NCBI RefSeq assembly: GCF_000182925.2
Contig: NC_026504.1
Coordinates: 5,936,762-6,000,761, forward strand
DNA from: Neurospora crassa OR74A
Lineage: Eukaryota; Ascomycota; Sordariomycetes; Sordariales; Sordariaceae
DNA length: 64,000 nt
Direction of reading: 5' to 3'
Positions 1 through 9,537 of the stretch are shown piece after piece; position 1 is the stretch's first letter; the number at the start of each line of letters is the position of its first letter. Position numbers and translations under genes: made by a program. The notes below the pieces were generated by a model. The model ran no database searches and had not been told where the DNA came from. It was given only the letters and a program-made list of their open reading frames with translations.

Positions 1-300
1 TTATATAATTATACTATTAGGTTATACTTTTCTAAGAATTTTATTCAATTTTAAAAACTACGTTTACCCAGTACTATTTTATAATTATTTAATATTTCTT
101 TATAATTACCCGGGACTTTTTCTATTTACTTTATATTTTTTTATTTACCCTATACTTCTACTAAAATTCTAAATGATATAGAGACCTTTTTTACCCACTG
201 GGTTTTTTACTAGCCTATATTTACAACCTTCTTATCTACCCTACGTTTTGGGCAAAAGTAACTTCATTTTTCCCCGTTTTTCCCCGTATTTATTTCGAAG
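1..300. repeat. AT-rich, RIP-like remnant at left edge
   Basis: The stretch is almost only A and T with scattered CCC/GGG runs and very few CA or TG dinucleotides, like the transposon block on the right. No reading frame or family can be recognised. It suggests that the gene island is bounded on the left by another RIP-mutated block that lies mostly outside the window. Confidence 0.6.
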
Positions 301-432
301 GGGAGTATTGAAATATCTAATCCCTCCGGAGGGATTAGATACTTCGGGGATTCAGCCCAGTATCTAATCCCCGGGGTTTTTATCCCGGTATCTAATCCCC
401 GTTCCGGGGATTAAATACTTCGGGGGAATTAT
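301..432. repeat. cluster of palindromic TATCTAATCCC motifs
   Basis: The motif TATCTAATCCC or its complement occurs about five times. Positions 314-341 form a perfect 28-base palindrome (TATCTAATCCC arms around TCCGGA). Positions about 392-420 form a second, nearly perfect palindrome with one C-to-T type mismatch in its right arm. The cluster could be the end of a small transposon or a hairpin repeat. It encodes nothing. Confidence 0.6.
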
Positions 433-508
433 CCGAATCAACTACGTGTAAACTAGTATTTAAGGATGGGCGGTTTCCGCCCATCCTTCCAATCTTGAAA
501 TTAATGGT

Positions 509-1485
509 TTAAGGCAATAAGAAAATCAATTTCACAATCATCTTTTTGACACCCACTTCGTCCTTCGCCGGCAGCAGCTTCTGGTATTCGCGTTGATGGG
601 TCTTGCCTGCTTTCCACCAGCGTGACACCCGTCTAGTGAGCATAGCAAAGAGTAGCAAACATCCGAGAATGGCCTTTGTCGAGGCAGTGTATCCATAGCC
701 GTGGTCCCAGCCGTCCCTAAATCTTCCCTTTGGCATGAAGAAGACCTCGTCTCGATGACCCGTCTTGATCCGATAGACAGGGTCCGCTTTTCTCTCTTTG
801 GCGGGCAGTCGTGCATGATACTTTTCCCAGCTGACTGTTCCGAACTCTTGTACTGCCGCCAAGTGTAGCATGTGTGTGGGAACAGAAACCGGAATCCACG
901 CGTAACCATAGACTCAGTCAACATGACCCAGTCAGGATGGTTTGGCCTCGGTGATTCCGTGGCCGCGGTCGCTTACCCACGCGGGGTAGTAGAGCAGGGG
1001 TTCAAGATCACGGGCGCAGCCGTAGTTGGAATCAAGCGCATGAGAAAGCAGCGGAGAGTATTGGCTCGTTGGACAGAACATGTGTAGCTGTCGTAGGTAT
1101 CAAGGAACCACTCGTAGTGTGTCTTGATAAACCGACGGGAGGCGTTGCTGGCCTATAGCCTGTACTCGAAGTCGGGGTTTATTGTTGTGCAGATCTGGCG
1201 TACGTGGCCCCAGTCGGTGGGAATGGTCTCGTTGCTGGGGTCGCGCTAGTTGTGGTAGACTTGGTGGATGATCTTCGGGATATACTGGTCTTTGCTTCGG
1301 CTTGGGGTGTTGGGATTATCGTCTGGTGTTAGGGATGAAGTGGCAAAGTAGTGCGCGATGTGGATCACGGCTCGAGTATTGGGTAGGCACCCTGCCCATG
1401 AAATAAATGGCCCCGCAAAGCCAAACATCACCACTTTGAACATTAACGGAATGGCCAAATCACTACCAAAATGAATATTTTCCAA
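509..1485 (-). pseudogene. GT32-type (OCH1/SUR1-like) glycosyltransferase pseudogene
   Basis: Reading the minus strand from an ATG at 1,485 gives an N-terminal hydrophobic segment, then an IPKIIHQVYHN motif and downstream text (DFEYRL, WFLDTYDSY, VQRA, EPLLYYPAWV, HPDWVMLTES, WEKYHARLP). This is the order seen in fungal family GT32 mannosyltransferases of the DXD sugar-binding type, such as SUR1/CSH1 inositolphosphorylceramide mannosyltransferases. A C-terminal membrane segment (AILGCLLLFAML) also fits. The gene is broken. Two Trp codons became TAG (plus-strand 1,246-1,248 and 1,153-1,155), both as CCA to CTA on the plus strand, which is the RIP-favoured CpA to TpA change. The segment that should hold GGIYLDLD is shortened and out of frame near 1,030, so the catalytic DXD is lost. 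At least two further frame changes follow around 900-960. The family is fairly sure; the exact substrate is not. Confidence 0.72.
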
Positions 1486-1637
1486 TGCTTTTTGATGGCC
1501 ACTGATTCCTCCTTTTGACTCTATGCAATCTTTTAGAATCTGAGGAATTACATCAATCTAGGAATTGATCCTTTCTCGGGTCAAGGCCTGCCAAAGCCAG
1601 GAAAACCGTTTTGCGGGGCCATCTATTTCGTGGGCAG
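1389..1637. repeat. inverted copy of a ~33-bp piece of the GT32 pseudogene
   Basis: Positions 1,389-1,421 and 1,604-1,637 are reverse complements of each other except for two transition differences. The left arm lies in the N-terminal coding region of the GT32 pseudogene (FAGPFISWAG). The right arm is upstream of it in the opposite orientation. The similarity does not clearly extend further on either side. Confidence 0.6.
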
Positions 1638-1639
1638 GG

Positions 1640-3390
1640 TGGTAGGTTCGGAAGGATGACGGCTGATAGGACGGCGAGGCTGAGAAACCTGGCGCTTACG
1701 GCGGGCATGCTGGGTAAGAGCTTGTGTAGATCCAACAGGTCAGTATGGGAGTGCCAAATGCCGTTTCGATAAGAAATGGGACGGGTTGAAGACGGAACCT
1801 GTGGGTCTTTGCTGAGCCATTGCAAAGGGATTTGAAAGCAATAGAACATGCCGATGGAGGAAGACAAAGGAAAGGAATTCGGCTCAACTGCCAATGGGGT
1901 GACAGAAGGTGGAAGAAGACGGGCCTTTGTTCAACCCCTCTTCCTTCCAGAGTCAGACCATCCGCTGATGGCCGCATCTGAATGAAATATCCACGAGCAT
2001 GGTGTGTCTCGGCAGAGTACATCTCGTCTGAGAACAGTGCATTGGGCAACAGAGCTTCAGCCTGGGAGACTGTGATGGATAGTGATGTCATACTTGTAGC
2101 AGGGGTCAATAGGGATGAACTGCGGGGGTGGATCGTCCGGCCGCTAACAGCCCCGCTACGAACCGCCCCCGTCGTGCATATTGTCACACCTCAGCTAGTC
2201 CCTAACAGCCGGGCACTTCATCCCATTGCATCGCATCTTCCGCCTTCAACTCTTCCGCTTTTTCCTCGGGGCAGCCTTTTCCACCACCACGGCCCAACAC
2301 GACAAATCTTCCCTACTGACTCTTCAACCCATCTCGATTTTCAATTACACTTGCCGGCGCCCAGAAGGTCCCCCCGGATTCGTATCCAGCTACTGCATAG
2401 TACTTTCGCAGCTTGGCCGGGGCAGTGGCTGCAGCGGGGCCCCGCTTCCGAGGCCGAGCAGCCTGCAGTCAGCTTACCTGCCCCTGGGATTAAGGAATCT
2501 GCAGTCAGCGACCGATATTGATTATAAGCCGAGCGGTGTGAGAATATGACGTCGTCGTCGCTCTCTTGACAGCAATGCCCTATCATCGTCTAGAGAGCTT
2601 ATATAACTAGGAAGAAGTTTGCCACAACTATGCTGGATTACCACCACGTGCCCCTGACACCTATGCAGAGACCTTGCATAAAATCGAAATCCTGCATCCT
2701 CCTGCCCGTTTCGGTCGTCAACTGAAATCGTGCGAGCTGCTTATACCTTCATATTGGCTAAAACATGCCTCTTCGGTAACAGATATAGGTAAGCAAGAAA
2801 ACTACACCGAGTGCCGATCTCGTCGGGCAGAGACTAAGCAGTCAATGAATACCCTGAGCCATTGCAGATCGAGCCATAAGGCGGAGTTGGAGTTGCTCCG
2901 GGATAGTCACCGAAGGATTCTTACCGTGCCTCCGTAGGAAGACATCAGGCTGACACGCACATCTAGCTCCCTTGGCCCCTTAGCGAACGGAAGGGATAGG
3001 GCAAGTTAGATTGAAACACAAGACGGTGTGAACTGACCAACGGGTCGTACACCTGTGGCCGTTTTTGTTGCTGACCGACTTCCAAGGAGTAGCCAGACGC
3101 GGGCAGTTGCCACTTACTGTCTCAAACAGCCTTACAAGGTGGAACATCACATCGTGAACCTCATGTTGGTTTGTTACGATTGCTCCACAAGCTAACCGAC
3201 AGGCTGTCGTTTGATTTGTGAGCCGTTCGAATATACCTCCAAAGATCAAGGTTCTAACCGAAGTCGCAGTCGGGGGGAATGTACAGTATGATGACCGTCA
3301 CACGCTGGCTTCAGTAAACAACGAAAGGTTGTACCCATCACATGGGACGTGAGAGAAAGGGAGGGAGACGCCCTGAGGAGCAGAGCAAGG
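1640..3390. other. intergenic region without a supported gene
   Basis: Open frames of 80-180 codons occur on both strands (for example minus 1,696-2,187 and plus 1,982-2,521). They overlap each other, show no recognisable domain and have no convincing codon usage. No RNA gene was seen. A single CACGTG lies at 2,645-2,650. The region could contain further decayed gene pieces. Confidence 0.5.
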
Positions 3391-3408
3391 AATATATCTA
3401 TATAAGAG
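3391..3408 (+). promoter_or_regulatory. TATA box of the small secreted protein gene
   Basis: The sequence AATATATCTATATAAGAG lies about 130 bases upstream of the ATG at 3,530, in otherwise GC-balanced DNA. It is followed by a C/A-rich leader typical of highly expressed fungal genes. This is placement and motif evidence only. Confidence 0.6.
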
Positions 3409-3529
3409 GCCCCCAGATGGCGTCAATCGTCTCCTGTTTTGCATCATCAACTCACTCACACACCAGCCTGGCACCTACACTACGAGACTCTACACGACAT
3501 CCCCAACGACAAACAACCACTCGCCCAGA

Positions 3530-3884
3530 ATGCAGTTCTTCACTACCATCCAGGCTCTTGCCCTGCTCGCCACCGGCGCCCTCGCCATGCCCAACAACCT
3601 TGGGGCTGCCGACCTCGACGCCCGTACCCTCGAGGCTCGTGTCAACTGCAACCAGATTCTCCCGGCTTGCAACGGCGGCCACGTCGTTGGACAGACCAAC
3701 TGCCGCTGCAAAGGCCAGAAGGAGACATGCGACCTGTGGACCTGCCCTGGCGGGTCTCCCAATGTCGTAAGTCCTCAGACCCCCCCTATTTCTTTTTCAA
3801 TGCGAATGGAACACCCACTAATAGAATCTCTACTTCACACAGATGGTCTGTGGTCAGGCCGGTACCGGATGTGTCTGGGTCTAA
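3530..3884 (+). CDS. small secreted cysteine-rich protein (effector-like)
   Basis: Two exons are inferred: 3,530-3,766 (79 codons) and 3,843-3,884. The intron at 3,767-3,842 starts GTAAGT and ends CACAG; without splicing the frame would run on into a longer, low-quality tail. The predicted protein has 92 residues. Residues 1-19 form a clear signal peptide ending in ALA. A short pro-segment ends in LEAR at residue 37, a common processing-like end in fungal secreted proteins. The mature part has eight cysteines (40, 47, 58, 60, 67, 72, 82, 89), enough for four disulfides. Small size, secretion, high Cys content and position near a repeat-rich chromosome end fit the profile of candidate effectors or antimicrobial-type peptides, but no named family was recognised. 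A TATA box lies upstream. Function is unknown. Confidence 0.82.
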
Positions 3885-4693
3885 GGGATGAGCACTTGTC
3901 TCCTCAGGAATCCCTAGTGTCGCCAACACTCGTGTCTTCAACGCTCTTGCAAAGGGTACAAGCGGCTAGGCGATGGACACCAGCATGATTCTGGATATCT
4001 GATGATGGAATTTCTCTTGTATACGACTATAGTCACTCTTTGAAAGCCAATGCAAAAGTCATTGCCTGGGCCCGGGCATTCCCTGAATCGTTCTTGGTCG
4101 ATGTGAGAACACCACAGACCGATCCGTCCCCCTAGGTGGTAACTTTGATCCGGAGTCAACTCCAGCCTTGCTGCGATACGAACAAGCCAGATACCCGCTC
4201 AAGACTTTTATTGCAGTGTTAATTTCTCTGATGATTGGTGTTAACGTGTCCTTCTCTTTCTGCGAAACATCTGGTCTCTCAGCCAGGATCTGCATCAAGT
4301 CTCGAATAGATTCATCTTATCTTGACTGGGTACCGAAATTGTATTCTTGTGGATCCAGCCGTTGGCCTGGACGGTTGGAATCTCCCTGGAAGACCGAGAG
4401 TTGGCGCTGACATCAAGGACATCCGGAAACAGACAAACGCCAATCATATTCCCTATAGCTGGCTACTGCCCTATGCCCAAGCACAACAAGCGCCTTTACC
4501 CGCCGGGTATTTCTACCTCCCTGTTCCCAGCAGTCCAGGGATAGCCGCGTACTGCCAAGCGAAACATCACTGTTACTTTGGTCAATGCAACGCTGTTCGT
4601 AACATGATGTGTGGCCACTTTGTCTTTTTGAACCTGTAGTCATGAATGTTGCACAATCCCTAATTTCTCAGGGACAACTTCCACGCCCTAAGA
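3885..4693. other. intergenic region, nothing recognised
   Basis: This stretch separates the secreted-protein gene from the SET gene. Several overlapping frames of under 110 codons exist on both strands without recognisable motifs, and no RNA gene or repeat was seen. It should hold the 3' end of the first transcript and the promoter of the next. Confidence 0.5.
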
Positions 4694-6488
4694 ATGTCTA
4701 AAGGCAAGATGTCCTCCGGCTCGACAAACCGCTCGACGTGGGCTTTGTTTGTCTTTTCTCTACTGGCCACGGCAGTGTGCAGACATGGAGCAAACGCCAC
4801 AGTTCTCAACTCCAACTTCACAATCCACCCATCACTCCGACAGCAATGCCCCAATTTGACCTCCTTTCAACGGTCCTCAACTTGTCCCGGCCTCCTGGGG
4901 ATTTTCCCCGATAACAACACCGCCATCCAACACTTTAACCTTCCCTGGTCCTGTCCGCCCAAATGCCTGTCTATCCGATCTTCATCCGCCTCTTCCTCCC
5001 TCTCTACCTCCTCATCCTCCTCATCTTCTTCCCCAGCGTCCTTCTCTCCGTCTTATCCGTCATACGCTGCATCGGATATTTCTGCTACTATGTCCTCCGC
5101 ATCTTCTTCTTTATTTCTTGGTTGCTCCCTGACCCACGCCGGTAAATGCAGCACAGCCGAGAACGTGTTCTGCTTGTTTTCCTTTCAGAACTTCCGAAAT
5201 GGGCAGGGCTTAAGCCTGATCGTTTCACCCACCACGGCCGCAAACCTACTGGGCATTGGGGCCTTGGATGACGACCCAGCTCCTTGGGCTTCTCATGTTC
5301 GAAAGCAGCGGGAAACGCCGTACCAGATTACGGACGTGAAGGGCAAAGGGAAAGGGGTAGTGGCCACAAGGTCCATCAAACAAGGGGAGATCCTCATGGT
5401 GGATGTCCCGGCTTTGTTGATAAGTGAAGAGTTCTTGAGAGAAACCGAACGAGAGGGGAAGGGGCATCTGAGAAGACGGATGGTGAAGAGGGGGCTGGAG
5501 CAATTGCCGGAAAGCACGAGACGCAAGGTGTTGGAGTTGCAAAAGGGTTCGGGAAGTTACGAGATTGATGCGATCTTGGGGATCAACCTCAAGGGACTAG
5601 GGGGCGATCGTTCAGAAACGGACTCGGCACTAGCACTGTTGGAGGAACAAGAGTTACAGGAGCACGGGGAGGGGATGATGGGGTTGTTTGCTGAGGTTGC
5701 GGTAGGTTTCGAGGATTGACGCCGGAAATGGAAGGGAATGCTGACTGAATGACTAGCGGATCAACCACTCCTGCCGACCAAAGTGAGTTCGGTCTACCCA
5801 CATGGTGCCGAAGGAAGCTAACAGCTTGTTGCAGCGCTCGCCTCCGATTCTCCAAGAACCGACTTGCCATGGAAGTCGTATCCTACCGGCCCATCTTTCC
5901 GGGGGAAGAGATTCTCATCAGCTGTACGCTTTTTGCCTTCGCCATGTCTCTCTCACCATCTATGCGGATCCAAAGCTGACGCACACAGACACCCCCTTAA
6001 ACCTCCCCCCCTCCGACCGCCACAACTTCCTACAACAAACCCACCACTTCACCTGCCACTGCCCGCTCTGCACTGCTCTGTCCGACGACCCCTCGGCTAA
6101 TACTCCCGCCGCCGAATCCCACTCTCGCCGCCAGCATCTGAACGAGCTATGGACCACGATGCTCCACGCCAAGTCAGAAGGGTTTTACCAAGACGCCATC
6201 AACATCCTGAAGGATTGGCTTGACTTTGCAGAGGTGGAAGGACTCTTGCCGTTGATGGGAGAGTATCACGGGGTTATGGCGGAGTCGTATCTTATGCTGG
6301 CTGAACGGGGAAGCCCAGGGGGTAAGGAGGTGGACAGAGACCTAGCGCTGAGGGGGGCGTTGCGGGAGGCCAGGATGGCGGTCGATGCATGGGTGAGGTT
6401 GGGGAGTGTTGACGGTGGGAAGACGGAGGATGCCAGGGCATTTCTCGAAAAGGTTTTTAAGTTGAAGGAAAGGAGAAAAGGAAGATGA
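4694..6488 (+). CDS. SET-domain protein with N-terminal signal peptide
   Basis: The join is 4,694-5,701, 5,757-5,782, 5,835-5,923 and 5,989-6,488, giving 540 residues. The introns (54, 52 and 65 nt) have GT and AG ends. Residues about 14-35 form a hydrophobic signal. A Cys-containing luminal-type segment follows, then a Ser-rich tract (95-140). The split SET domain begins with KGKGKGVVATRSIKQGEIL (216-234) and continues with RINHSCRPNA from 337, then PGEEILISYTPL. A CHCPLC post-SET-like cysteine cluster follows, and a helical C-terminal region ends the protein. RINHSC and the following Asn correspond to the cofactor-binding motif of SET methyltransferases. Fungi have many SET proteins of this type with a secretory signal, and their substrates are unknown. 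The Ser tract at 4,969-5,151 may be a further in-frame intron of 183 nt, giving 479 residues. An alternative start is the ATG at 4,709. Confidence 0.82.
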
Positions 6489-6670
6489 GGTTTCTTGAAA
6501 TGGCTTCAGTCGACAATGGACCGGGATGTGTACCTCTACGGCCTTCCCAACTCAGTATCCCCCCAGACTCTCTCTCCAGTATCCAAACACAATCATCATT
6601 CCCATCTTGGAAAAGCACCCTAGATGACATTATCAATGATAAGCCCATTCTTCCGATTCCAAGAGTTCAG

Positions 6671-6800
6671 CACGTGTCTCCACACGCACCAATCGCATTC
6701 CTCAATTGCGGCACGCATTGCTACGTTGCAAGGGTTCGCTCAACACCAAGACTCCAATCAAGCGATACGATAACCCGGCAAGAAACAACAACCCCACGTG
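6671..6800 (+). promoter_or_regulatory. two CACGTG sites upstream of the phosphodiesterase gene
   Basis: CACGTG occurs at 6,671-6,676 and 6,795-6,800, which is 337 and 213 bases before the ATG at 7,008. CACGTG is the core recognised by bHLH factors, including the phosphate-starvation activators Pho4 and NUC-1. Because the downstream gene encodes a secreted phosphodiesterase, phosphate control is a reasonable inference, but the sites alone do not prove it. Confidence 0.45.
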
Positions 6801-6925
6801 CCGGAGATACACCAAACACTGGCTGCTTTGTCAATCTTCACCCTCGCGGCCATAAGTCTTACTGTACCTGCAGCATGGTTGAACGTGGGGTTCGCGGATT
6901 CGGGCAGTTAGCCGCTGTCAACGGA

Positions 6926-6935
6926 GATATAAACC
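6926..6935 (+). promoter_or_regulatory. TATA-like element of the phosphodiesterase gene
   Basis: GATATAAACC lies about 75 bases before the ATG at 7,008 and is followed by a pyrimidine-rich leader. The element is placed by motif and spacing only. Confidence 0.5.
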
Positions 6936-7007
6936 GTTGACTGCCCGCTCCAACAGTCTCTTCTTCTGACCTTGTCTTCCTCCTCGCCGTCTTCCTCCAC
7001 CGACACC

Positions 7008-8379
7008 ATGCCCTCCACCCTCTCAACCCTCAGCTGGCTAGCCCTCGTAGCACCAGCCCTCGCCCTCCCCAGCCATGGCGTCCCAGGCAAGAACCAGACG
7101 GGCATCAAACCCATCACGAGAATCCAGCTTGGCCCCCGACCGTACTGGCTAATCGACCAGATGGAGGACTCCCCCCTCAAGACCAAGCTCCGATCTTGCT
7201 CCGAAAAGGAGATGCGCCCCAGCCGTTGGAGCATCGGTCACCGCGGTGGCGGCACGTTGCAGTTTCCCGAGGAGACGGAGGCGAGCATCCTGGCTGGCGT
7301 AAGTGTCTTCGGGTCCTAAACTGGGAGTTAAAAGGTGACCATGATACTGACAGCGACAGACTCGTATGGGCGCGGGAATCGAAGAGTGCGACGTAACCTT
7401 TACCTCCGACCGGCAGCTCATCTGCCGGCACTCGCAATGCGACTTGCACACCACCACCAACATCCTCACGATCCCTTCGCTGGCCGCCAAGTGCACCGTC
7501 CCTTTTACTCCCTACAACGCCACGACCAAGCAATCGGCAACCGCCAAGTGCTGCACCAGTGACTTCACTCTCGCCGAGCTTACCGAAACCAAGGGGCTCT
7601 GCTCAAAGATGGACTCTTCCGATCCCCAGGCTACAACACCGGAGGAGTACCAGGGCAACGTACCCGGCTACCGCACCACGCTCTACTCCGGCCCCGGAAC
7701 CTGCCACAAGCTGTTGACCGTCAAGGAGTACATTGCGCTCGTCGAAGCGCTGGGCCTGGATTTCACCCCGGAGCTGAAGACGCCGGAGGTCGAGATGCCT
7801 TTTGGTTCCATCAACTTTACGCAAGAAGCGTTCGTCCAGCAGTTGATTGACGAGTTCAAGGCGGCGAAGATTGACCCCAAGCGCGTCTGGCTCCAGAGCT
7901 TCTTGTATGACGACGTGTTGTACTGGCTGCGCGCCGAGCCGGAGTTTGCAAAGCAGGCAATTCTCCTCGACGAGTCGGGTGATGCTCCGAGCACCATCTC
8001 CGCTGCCACTGCCTCCCTGGTAAAGTATGCGCAAGACGGCGTCAAGATCGTTGCCCCTCCCCTTCAGTATCTGGTGTCGACTGTCACCGACCAGGACGGC
8101 AAGGTCAAGGTGGTTGCGAGCGAGTATGCCAAGCAGGCGAAGAAGCTTGGGTTGAAGGTGATCAGCTGGAGTTTGGAACGATCCGGATGGCTCGCGGACA
8201 GCACCAAGGGAGGGTATTACTACTCGACGATTGCGAATGCCACGGCGGCAAGGGGAGAGGGCGTTGTGTACGAGCTGCTCGATGTTCTGGCAAGCAAGGA
8301 GGTCGGGGCGATTGCCGTTTTCAGTGACTGGAGCGCGACCGTCAGTTACTATGCGAATTGCTTTGGGTTGTTTCCTTGA
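7008..8379 (+). CDS. secreted glycerophosphodiester phosphodiesterase (GDPD)
   Basis: Exons are 7,008-7,298 and 7,360-8,379, with a 61-nt GTAAGT...CAG intron, giving 436 residues. Residues 1-21 form a signal peptide. The catalytic N-terminal part of the GDPD barrel is clear: GHRGG at 77-81 (His78), an acidic pair E106 and D108 in IEECDV, and His121 in ICRHSQ. These correspond to the HRG...E-x-D...H pattern of the family, which hydrolyses glycerophosphodiesters to glycerol-3-phosphate and an alcohol with a metal ion. The Glu-Glu-Thr after FP sits where family members usually have ENT. The rest is a full-length barrel (VWLQSF, KIVAPPL, KVISWSLERSGW, GAIAVFSDW). The protein is probably extracellular and would release phosphate or choline-type head groups from phospholipid breakdown products. 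The gene follows the SET gene by about 520 bases on the same strand and has its own promoter signals. Confidence 0.88.
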
Positions 8380-9299
8380 TTGCGGGTGTTCTTGTACATA
8401 CCAGACTGTAGTCCAACGGATGGAATTGAGCCTCGTTTGCCAGTGATTGTAATACTGTGGAATTGTGGTGATGGCTCACTCGGCGTCCGATGTCGTCTGT
8501 GCCCGAACGTCGAGGTGTCGTGCTTTCGTACATAAATTGGATCGTCTCTTCCCGGGTCGTCCTGCAGCTGGATGAAGGCTTCAGCGTTAGTTTTGCCGTG
8601 AAGTGGGCTACCTGTCATTAGCCGTCGTCTCATTGGTCGAATGTTCGCCAGGAGGATCACCGAGGTGGGTGAAATGATGGGCTGTTAGTGTAAGCCCACT
8701 ATAATACGGTATCCAGCGAGCTGTACTATCACTTAGACATCTTCCTCTGCCTCGGGACGAACGGCAGCACGTAGGGGTACCTGACAGAATGTAGAGGTAC
8801 CGAGGCTGAGCCTGCAGTCGTCCCCATTCCAACGTCTGAGCTCCGGATGATACACAAGTCGCTGACCGAAACGATGACGGATTTCGCAGAGAAGCAGGCT
8901 GTCTGCAACAACGATTGATATTTGATGACAAGATCGAGGGACTGAAAGAACATGATTCTAGAGCTAGTCTCAACGAAGTCCAAGAGACCCTTCTCGGCAA
9001 AGTCGGCAAGGCCATCGACAGTCAGACTAAAAGCTCTACGGACCTAGGTAAGGATCAAGAAAATTCTGAGAGCACTTGCGAGCATCCACTTGGTAGAATC
9101 TCGTCATCAAAACAGCAGTTTGCGCGTGAGTATGTTTGTCCAAGGCAAACGTGTAGTGCGTCACCGCCCTCCTCGGGCTACGTGTACTTTGGTACCTACC
9201 TAGGTACCTCTAGATGTAGAGACCGAGTGAAGGGGTGGTTATGAAACCGTCTGATCTTTGGCCAGAGCCCAGTCATTTGCCAGCTGCCAGAACTGCCCA
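8380..9299. other. intergenic region with decayed coding-like fragment
   Basis: Around 8,840-9,060 two plus-strand frames joined by a shift read like a charged helical protein (LTETMTDFAEKQ, then IFDDKIEGLKEHDSRASLNE). Antisense frames are open too, so the coding strand is uncertain. No start, domain or splice structure could be settled. GGTACC motifs occur at 8,776, 8,796, 9,191 and 9,203. It may be a pseudogene remnant. Confidence 0.35.
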
Positions 9300-9302
9300 C
9301 AG

Positions 9303-9340
9303 CTTTTTTTTCTTCTTTTTTTTTTTTTCTTCTGCAGCTC
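9303..9340 (+). promoter_or_regulatory. long pyrimidine tract upstream of the zinc-knuckle gene
   Basis: A T-rich tract with C interruptions (about 38 bases) precedes the leader of the next gene. Such tracts are common in fungal core promoters just before the transcription start. A CAA/CCA-rich leader (about 9,408-9,450) follows. Confidence 0.45.
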
Positions 9341-9463
9341 ACCCAGGTCCCGGCTCCTTGCAAATCTCTACTTCCACTCACGTCCGACGCAAACAACCCC
9401 TCCTCCCAACAACAACAACCACTACCACAACCACAACCACAACCTCACACACGTCGAGCAAAA

Positions 9464-9525
9464 GTAAGCCAGAGAACAAGCGCGTATCGTTTTATGTTTT
9501 TCCACTAACGTCCTCTCTTGTGCAG
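9464..9525 (+). other. intron in the 5' leader of the zinc-knuckle gene
   Basis: GTAAGC opens the intron, CACTAAC at 9,503-9,509 is a canonical fungal branch site, and TGCAG closes it at 9,525, 12 bases before the ATG at 9,538. This explains the otherwise open frame upstream of the ATG, which starts at 9,235 and runs through homopolymer-rich DNA. Confidence 0.7.
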
Positions 9526-9537
9526 ACCTCATTCACC

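Noticed and set aside
1696-2521. Opposed open frames of 163 and 179 codons
   Set aside because: They overlap antisense, neither shows a domain, and both may be by-products of GC-rich intergenic DNA.
3767-3988. Extension of the secreted-protein frame through the intron
   Set aside because: GTAAGT at the exon end and CACAG at 3,842 mark an intron, and the spliced form adds two more Cys and a prompt stop.
6485-6940. 151-codon plus-strand frame between the SET and GDPD genes
   Set aside because: It overlaps the SET stop codon and covers the GDPD promoter with its TATA and CACGTG sites; no domain or codon bias.
9235-9537. 101-codon N-terminal extension of the zinc-knuckle gene
   Set aside because: It translates a pyrimidine tract, CAA/CCA repeats and a well-formed intron with branch site; the ATG at 9,538 is preferred.
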